From Stenopsyche tienmushanensis (taxonomy: Eukaryota > Arthropoda > Insecta > Trichoptera > Stenopsychidae), in contig WACJ01000010.1 of NCBI GenBank assembly GCA_008973525.1, positions 806,001-870,000 of the forward strand: 64,000 nucleotides of DNA, given 5' to 3'. This document shows positions 59,041-64,000 of this stretch, in pieces. The notes under the pieces were generated by a model. The model was not told where the DNA came from, did no database searches, and saw nothing but the letters and a program-made list of their open reading frames with translations. Position 1 is the stretch's first letter. Every line of letters begins with the position of its first letter. The translations under genes and the position numbers were made by a program.

Positions 59041-61398
59041 TGCCGACAAGTCACCGAAAGAACTCAACGTATCACAGAAACGAATTATTTTCGCAAAGCG
59101 TATCGAGCGCCGAGTCGTTTTACCTCCGACTATCGGGAGAAGACTGAATGTTAAACTTTGACAATTATTGAAAGGTTTTTAAGTCCTTAATTTTATTACA
59201 GTTAAGCGTCGATTGGGAACGGCCCACTGGAGGTAGAGAAAAGAAAGGCACAAAAAATGCATTTCTTTGAATTTCGATGTTTGCCATAAGCCGCATGTTT
59301 AGGCGATAACGAAGGATGAGATGTAATAAAATTTAGCATTATATTATAATGTTTCGCGTGTAATTTTCGTTAGGACAAGATGAAACGGTCTTACTGATGA
59401 AGGGGGCCCTGTCGGAGGGCGCAGCCCCGGCGGTGAGGTGCCGACAAGTCACCGAAAGAACTCAACGTATCACAGAAACGAATTATTTTCGCAAAGCGTA
59501 TCGAGCGCCGAGTCGTTTTACCTCCGACTATCGGGAGAAGACTGAATGTTAAACTTTGACAATTATTGAAAGGTTTTTAAGTCCTTAATTTTATTACAGT
59601 TAAGCGTCGATTGGGAACGGCCCACTGGAGGTAGAGAAAAGAAAGGCACAAAAAATGCATTTCTTTGAATTTCGATGTTTGCCATAAGCCGCATGTTTAG
59701 GCGATAACGAAGGATGAGATGTAATAAAATTTAGCATTATATTATAATGTTTCGCGTGTAATTTTCGTTAGGACAAGATGAAACGGTCTTACTGATGAAG
59801 GGGGCCCTGTCGGAGGGCGCAGCCCCGGCGGTGAGGTGCCGACAAGTCACCGAAAGAACTCAACGTATCACAGAAACGAATTATTTTCGCAAAGCGTATC
59901 GAGCGCCGAGTCGTTTTACCTCCGACTATCGGGAGAAGACTGAATGTTAAACTTTGACAATTATTGAAAGGTTTTTAAGTCCTTAATTTTATTACAGTTA
60001 AGCGTCGATTGGGAACGGCCCACTGGAGGTAGAGAAAAGAAAGGCACAAAAAATGCATTTCTTTGAATTTCGATGTTTGCCATAAGCCGCATGTTTAGGC
60101 GATAACGAAGGATGAGATGTAATAAAATTTAGCATTATATTATAATGTTTCGCGTGTAATTTTCGTTAGGACAAGATGAAACGGTCTTACTGATGAAGGG
60201 GGCCCTGTCGGAGGGCGCAGCCCCGGCGGTGAGGTGCCGACAAGTCACCGAAAGAACTCAACGTATCACAGAAACGAATTATTTTCGCAAAGCGTATCGA
60301 GCGCCGAGTCGTTTTACCTCCGACTATCGGGAGAAGACTGAATGTTAAACTTTGACAATTATTGAAAGGTTTTTAAGTCCTTAATTTTATTACAGTTAAG
60401 CGTCGATTGGGAACGGCCCACTGGAGGTAGAGAAAAGAAAGGCACAAAAAATGCATTTCTTTGAATTTCGATGTTTGCCATAAGCCGCATGTTTAGGCGA
60501 TAACGAAGGATGAGATGTAATAAAATTTAGCATTATATTATAATGTTTCGCGTGTAATTTTCGTTAGGACAAGATGAAACGGTCTTACTGATGAAGGGGG
60601 CCCTGTCGGAGGGCGCAGCCCCGGCGGTGAGGTGCCGACAAGTCACCGAAAGAACTCAACGTATCACAGAAACGAATTATTTTCGCAAAGCGTATCGAGC
60701 GCCGAGTCGTTTTACCTCCGACTATCGGGAGAAGACTGAATGTTAAACTTTGACAATTATTGAAAGGTTTTTAAGTCCTTAATTTTATTACAGTTAAGCG
60801 TCGATTGGGAACGGCCCACTGGAGGTAGAGAAAAGAAAGGCACAAAAAATGCATTTCTTTGAATTTCGATGTTTGCCATAAGCCGCATGTTTAGGCGATA
60901 ACGAAGGATGAGATGTAATAAAATTTAGCATTATATTATAATGTTTCGCGTGTAATTTTCGTTAGGACAAGATGAAACGGTCTTACTGATGAAGGGGGCC
61001 CTGTCGGAGGGCGCAGCCCCGGCGGTGAGGTGCCGACAAGTCACCGAAAGAACTCAACGTATCACAGAAACGAATTATTTTCGCAAAGCGTATCGAGCGC
61101 CGAGTCGTTTTACCTCCGACTATCGGGAGAAGACTGAATGTTAAACTTTGACAATTATTGAAAGGTTTTTAAGTCCTTAATTTTATTACAGTTAAGCGTC
61201 GATTGGGAACGGCCCACTGGAGGTAGAGAAAAGAAAGGCACAAAAAATGCATTTCTTTGAATTTCGATGTTTGCCATAAGCCGCATGTTTAGGCGATAAC
61301 GAAGGATGAGATGTAATAAAATTTAGCATTATATTATAATGTTTCGCGTGTAATTTTCGTTAGGACAAGATGAAACGGTCTTACTGATGAAGGGGGCC
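59041..61398 (-). repeat. 398-bp tandem array, about 5.9 units
   Basis: TGCCGACAAGTCACCGAAAG begins at 59041, 59439, 59837, 60235, 60633 and 61031, always 398 bp apart, and the units look identical by eye. The outermost unit is about 30 bp short. On the element's sense strand each unit has a GC-rich junction (CCGCCGGGGCTGCGCCCTCC) followed by CCCCCTTCATCAGTAAGACC, and the element's own 5' end starts at that same point. A diverged partial junction (GGGGAGGTCCCCGGCGTTGA) lies at 59019-59038. Confidence 0.95.
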
Positions 61399-61946
61399 GC
61401 CATAATTTATATAGCTGTTTCAAAGTTATGTGTTTTTTTAAAATCCATGGAAGGCTTCTTCACTTTTTCTATGTAAGTCATAGCTTTTTTTTGTGCGATT
61501 TTCCGTGGAACGCATCTACCGCACAAAAAAAGTTTTAAGAGTACGGCTATCGCTGAGGCAAAAACCATTTCCGACTCCGAAATCTGAATTGATGACTCGC
61601 AAGATTCTTTTGTGCGTTTGGTGGGATATTCAAGGAATTATTTATTATGAATTTATGAAACCTGGCGAAAAAATAACTGCAAATTTGTATTGTCAGCAAT
61701 TGAAAAGGGTTAACAAAAACTTTAGAGTCAAATATCGAGAATTAATCAGGAATAATTTAGTGATTCTGCAACGACAATGCGCAATCCCATAAAAAGGGAA
61801 GAAGGCGACTAAAAAAATCAGGGAATTACATTCCCATTATTAAAACGAGTTATAAAATTGTAAGATTTTGTAAATAAAAATGAGGAAAAACAAATTAATT
61901 ATTTCATTGTTAAACGATCGGTAAAGACTTTTCGATGCGCCTAATA

Positions 61947-63404
61947 TATTCCATAATTTAACCTTACGTTGCAGCATTTCATCCCTTATTCAGTTAGTAC
62001 ATTTAATCTCTTATTGATTCTATGCACACTTTAAATAGCACTCAGACATCAAATCACTATACACAAATTGTATATTCAATTAATATAAATGGACTTTCAA
62101 CTGGCTAAACAAAGAAATACACATTTAAGCCACACTCTCATTTAGAAAGTCCTGAAATCTTTAAACACCAACGCAGATTTGTAGCACAGGGCTGAAACCA
62201 TTCGTTCAAAAGTTTAATAAGGTGATAGAAAAAAATAATTATTTTAGAATTTCATATACTCGTTTTTATCTATCAAAACATATTTTTTTTATATACTATT
62301 GACCCAATTCACTATTCAACGATAGATATGAAAAATAAAAGCAACCTTATCAAAAGCTCATAACAACTGCACTGCAATGAAATGCAAACAGTCAATGGTC
62401 AACATTTCAAATTATTACACTGCGGATTGCCAACATGTAATGAAAAAAATTCGCCAAAAAGAGGGAAGAACGTGTTTTATCAGCTATGCCAATGTATTTT
62501 TTTTATATGTGTGTCAACGCAAAAGTTACATTCGGTCGACGAAAATATGTATTTTGCAATGCAAAAACGGAAGATTTTATTTGTATGATTTTCGCATTCG
62601 AATTCCGCCCACTGTGCGAGCGCTGCCATTTCCGGTTTATGCGGAAGTGCCACCCCTTCCATTAAAGTCGGGAGACTTACCGGCGGAAAATCGGGGGAGA
62701 GTTTATCAGACCTTAATTAGATTGCGGTTTATTGGCAATCTAGTCTTTGCTTCGACTAAAATCATCCGCAGATATTCAAAGGCGTTCATTTTTTTAAAGT
62801 AGGTCGAATGACGCCAACTGAAACCTTTCAGCCTAATTAAATGGGGCAAGTGACAGGTTTTTCAGTACATTATTTGGCCGAGCTGAGCTTTCAAAAGTTT
62901 ATTGAGCCATCGCAAATTGAAGGTTCCACGCCCGAAAGATTTCTCAAAGCATTAAAATAATTCGAAAAATAACGCTTCACGTTGATATTTTACTAAAAAC
63001 ATGAAAACTAAACTCTGAAAGACACCATATGTCACTAATGGGGTCGACCATTCACTTTGGTCGCATATTATGAGAGCTTACTCTTATGCGATGAATATGC
63101 GACCCTTATATGAAAAATATAAAATGAGATTTAAATATTAGTTGTAAAAAATATAAGATGTCGTTGTAATGTTGGTGAATGATTTTAGGTTTGAGCTGGG
63201 CTTTATTATAAGCATTTTAATTATTGATATAAATTAAATCATGTTTATCATCGACGAACCAAAATAAATACTCTATAATTTAAATCTAGGACATAATCTC
63301 TGTTAAAAGAGTCCATAAATAATGATGACCCGCTTTAATAAAAACTGTATAATGAAATCCATGGAATTCCTGATAAATTTGAAGTAGAAAACACAAGCTT
63401 ATAG
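61947..63404. other. Unassigned sequence
   Basis: 62580-62960 is less AT-rich and repeat-free. On the minus strand it contains a donor-like CCGCCG|GTAAGT near 62683, but no exon could be built. The 141-codon plus frame 62377-62802 is the longest frame here and has no recognised domain. It is reported as an unassigned ORF, not a gene. Confidence 0.3.
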
Positions 63405-63555
63405 ACTGAGAGCTGGCTGCATATATTGAGAGTCATCTAACATATGTGAATAATTTAACAGTTGTGCTCTGGGCTGTTTCTGGATTATCATTATGACAGT
63501 CTATGTTAGATGATCATATGTTAGATGATCCTCAATTTATGCTGTTAGCTCTCGG
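63405..63555. mobile_element. MITE-like repeat, copy 4, with long inverted repeats
   Basis: CTGAGAGCTGGCTGCATATA and TTGAGAGTCATCTAACATAT at the left face CATATGTTAGATGATCCTCA and ATTTATGCTGTTAGCTCTCGG at the right: inverted repeats of about 40 bp around a 70-bp centre. This copy shows that the family is a TIR element. Confidence 0.7.
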
Positions 63556-63608
63556 CATATTATTTTAAAATATTTAATCTAAAAATGTTGTACAGTAACT
63601 TAACGAAA

Positions 63609-63961
63609 TGTAACGTTTAAGCGGGGGTGGTAATGTTGCTGAACGAATAGATGGGAATAGACGGGCGTCGAATAGAAAGACTCTTTTTTTCTAAATAACT
63701 ATTTATTCTACACGAGAGAGAAAAATATCTGGCTGCAAGAGGGACGACCTCCCGCAACCAAGGCCAACCGACGACTCTCCCAACTCCCGACTCCTGCGCG
63801 TCAGTACCCAACCGGCAACGGTGCTCGCACAAGAAGCAATAGGTCGGTATGCAGGTGCAATGTCTCCGCAGGGCCACAAGAGATGGCGCTGTTAAAACAA
63901 CACATTGCATCTGAAGAGAGATGGAAGATGTCACTGTTTACAGTAAATCGCCCACGCTACA
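63609..63961 (-). mobile_element. LTR-like repeat copy 7
   Basis: Starts TGTAACGTTTAAG and ends in an intact CGCCCACGCTACA, but lacks about 100 bp after the first 20 bases. The minus frame over it (105 codons) is incidental: the same DNA is not conserved as an ORF in other copies. Confidence 0.6.
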
Positions 63962-64000
63962 AGATTTATTTTCAGGGCTTTGAAGTGGTATCTTATTATT
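63962..64000. other. Window end
   Basis: AT-rich flank of the last LTR-like repeat; no signal. Confidence 0.4.

Larger units (their letters stand above)
57569..61401 (-). mobile_element. Non-autonomous non-LTR retroelement with tandem 5' monomers
   Basis: Seen: perfect 11-bp duplication ATAATTTATAT at 57558-57568 and 61402-61412. Read on the minus strand, the 3' end is AGAGGCCCATAGTTCTGTAG, TGGACTGTTAGTGGCTGCGC, then (ATG)6, a simple-repeat tail of the kind insect non-LTR retrotransposons carry. The 5' end is GGCGGCCCCCTTCATCAGTA followed by about six 398-bp units (61398-59041) and a unique body (59040-57587). The body holds TATATAAAATTCGCGAGTGA near 58950, an 84-codon frame (58922-58668) with an internal AAG|GTAAGTG donor-like site, and a 63-codon Arg-rich frame (58310-58119); no reverse transcriptase or endonuclease motif. 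Inferred: mobilised in trans by target-primed reverse transcription, probably a deletion derivative of a longer element. Intact target duplication suggests a recent insertion. Confidence 0.7.
56931..61541 (+). mobile_element. 'GTGCG' TIR element, copy C, itself split
   Basis: Left end CAAACCTCTTTTTGTGTGAC, right end CGCACAAAAAAAGTTTTAAG. Removing the retroelement at 57569-61401 leaves about 780 bp, the length of copy A. The flanking continuity (GATTTTGGATATAATTTATA | TAGCTGTTTCAAAGTTATG) matches uninterrupted copy A at 16265-16305. Its left terminus has expanded into the minisatellite described next. Confidence 0.7.
56826..61944 (+). pseudogene. Mariner relic, split by a 4.6-kb nested insertion
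   Basis: Flanked by TA (56824-56825, 61945-61946). Ends TTAGGTGTATCGATAAATCC and, inverted, TTAGGCGCATCGAAAAGTCT. Left part (56826-56930) encodes NEDEKWIVYDNISR (second catalytic Asp region, GDEKW in the family). Right part (61550-61800) encodes KPFPTPKSELMTRKILLCVW, then WDIQGIIYYEF and ITANLYCQQLKRVNKN. One frame over, the bases at about 61772-61792 read NDNAQSH, a decayed HDNARPH with the catalytic Asp. If the insert is removed, the two halves join at SRL. The N-terminal DNA-binding domain is deleted. Confidence 0.75.

Noticed and set aside
59041..61398. Regular repeats considered as a CRISPR array or centromeric satellite
   Set aside because: Units are 398 bp with no spacers, and the array sits wholly inside one target-site-flanked insertion.
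62377..62802. 141-codon plus ORF as a gene
   Set aside because: No domain, a second overlapping frame of similar quality, and no splice or promoter context; kept only as an unassigned ORF.

Overview
This is a non-coding-dominated, visibly AT-rich stretch of an animal genome, most likely an arthropod and probably an insect. It holds short spliced exons with GT/AG borders, no prokaryotic gene order, and many decayed mariner, Tc1, pogo/Tigger, piggyBac, Helitron and Mutator-like transposons with tRNA-derived SINEs. The species cannot be named from sequence alone.

Host gene: three exons on the minus strand can be supported. 47148-47032 is a symmetric phase 1-1 exon encoding one complete six-cysteine EGF-like domain. 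25340-24664 encodes an acidic, Ser/Thr-rich, N-glycosylation-prone linker, and 24590-24497 ends in the last cysteine loop of a second EGF/laminin-EGF-like module. Phases are compatible in the order 47 kb -> 25 kb -> 24.5 kb, so the simplest reading is one secreted or cell-surface EGF protein gene read right to left. Its roughly 21.7-kb intron (25341-47031) is filled with transposons. The upstream and downstream exons are either outside the window or were not recognised.

Transposon layout, left to right: a Mutator-like (MULE) element with both terminal inverted repeats (TIRs) at 128-1581; a family of LTR-like repeats in seven copies; Helitron 5' heads (3.6, 7.1 and 10.8 kb) and a Helitron helicase relic (45.7-46.5 kb); further MULE relics (13.0 and 26.4 kb); a 790-bp TIR family ending in a 'GTGCG' motif (15.6, 34.9 and 56.9 kb); pogo/Tigger relics (19.3 and 42.3 kb); piggyBac relics and MITEs (25.5, 29.8, 32.9 kb); mariner relics (30.0, 35.6, 37.7, 55.9, 56.8 kb); a Tc1 relic (52.5 kb); and a non-LTR reverse-transcriptase fragment (52.1 kb).

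The most striking locus is 56826-61944, a three-level nest. A mariner is split by a 'GTGCG' TIR element, which is split in turn by a 3.83-kb minus-strand non-LTR-like retroelement flanked by a perfect 11-bp target duplication and ending in (ATG)n. This retroelement carries about six apparently identical 398-bp tandem units at its 5' end but no recognisable reverse transcriptase. It looks like a young non-autonomous element with a repeated-monomer promoter. Other signals worth a second look are an 'AAACGCGTTT'-centred module shared by several repeat families, subterminal palindromes beside three piggyBac-like ends, and an empty-site paralogue that proves a 115-bp TTAA insertion.
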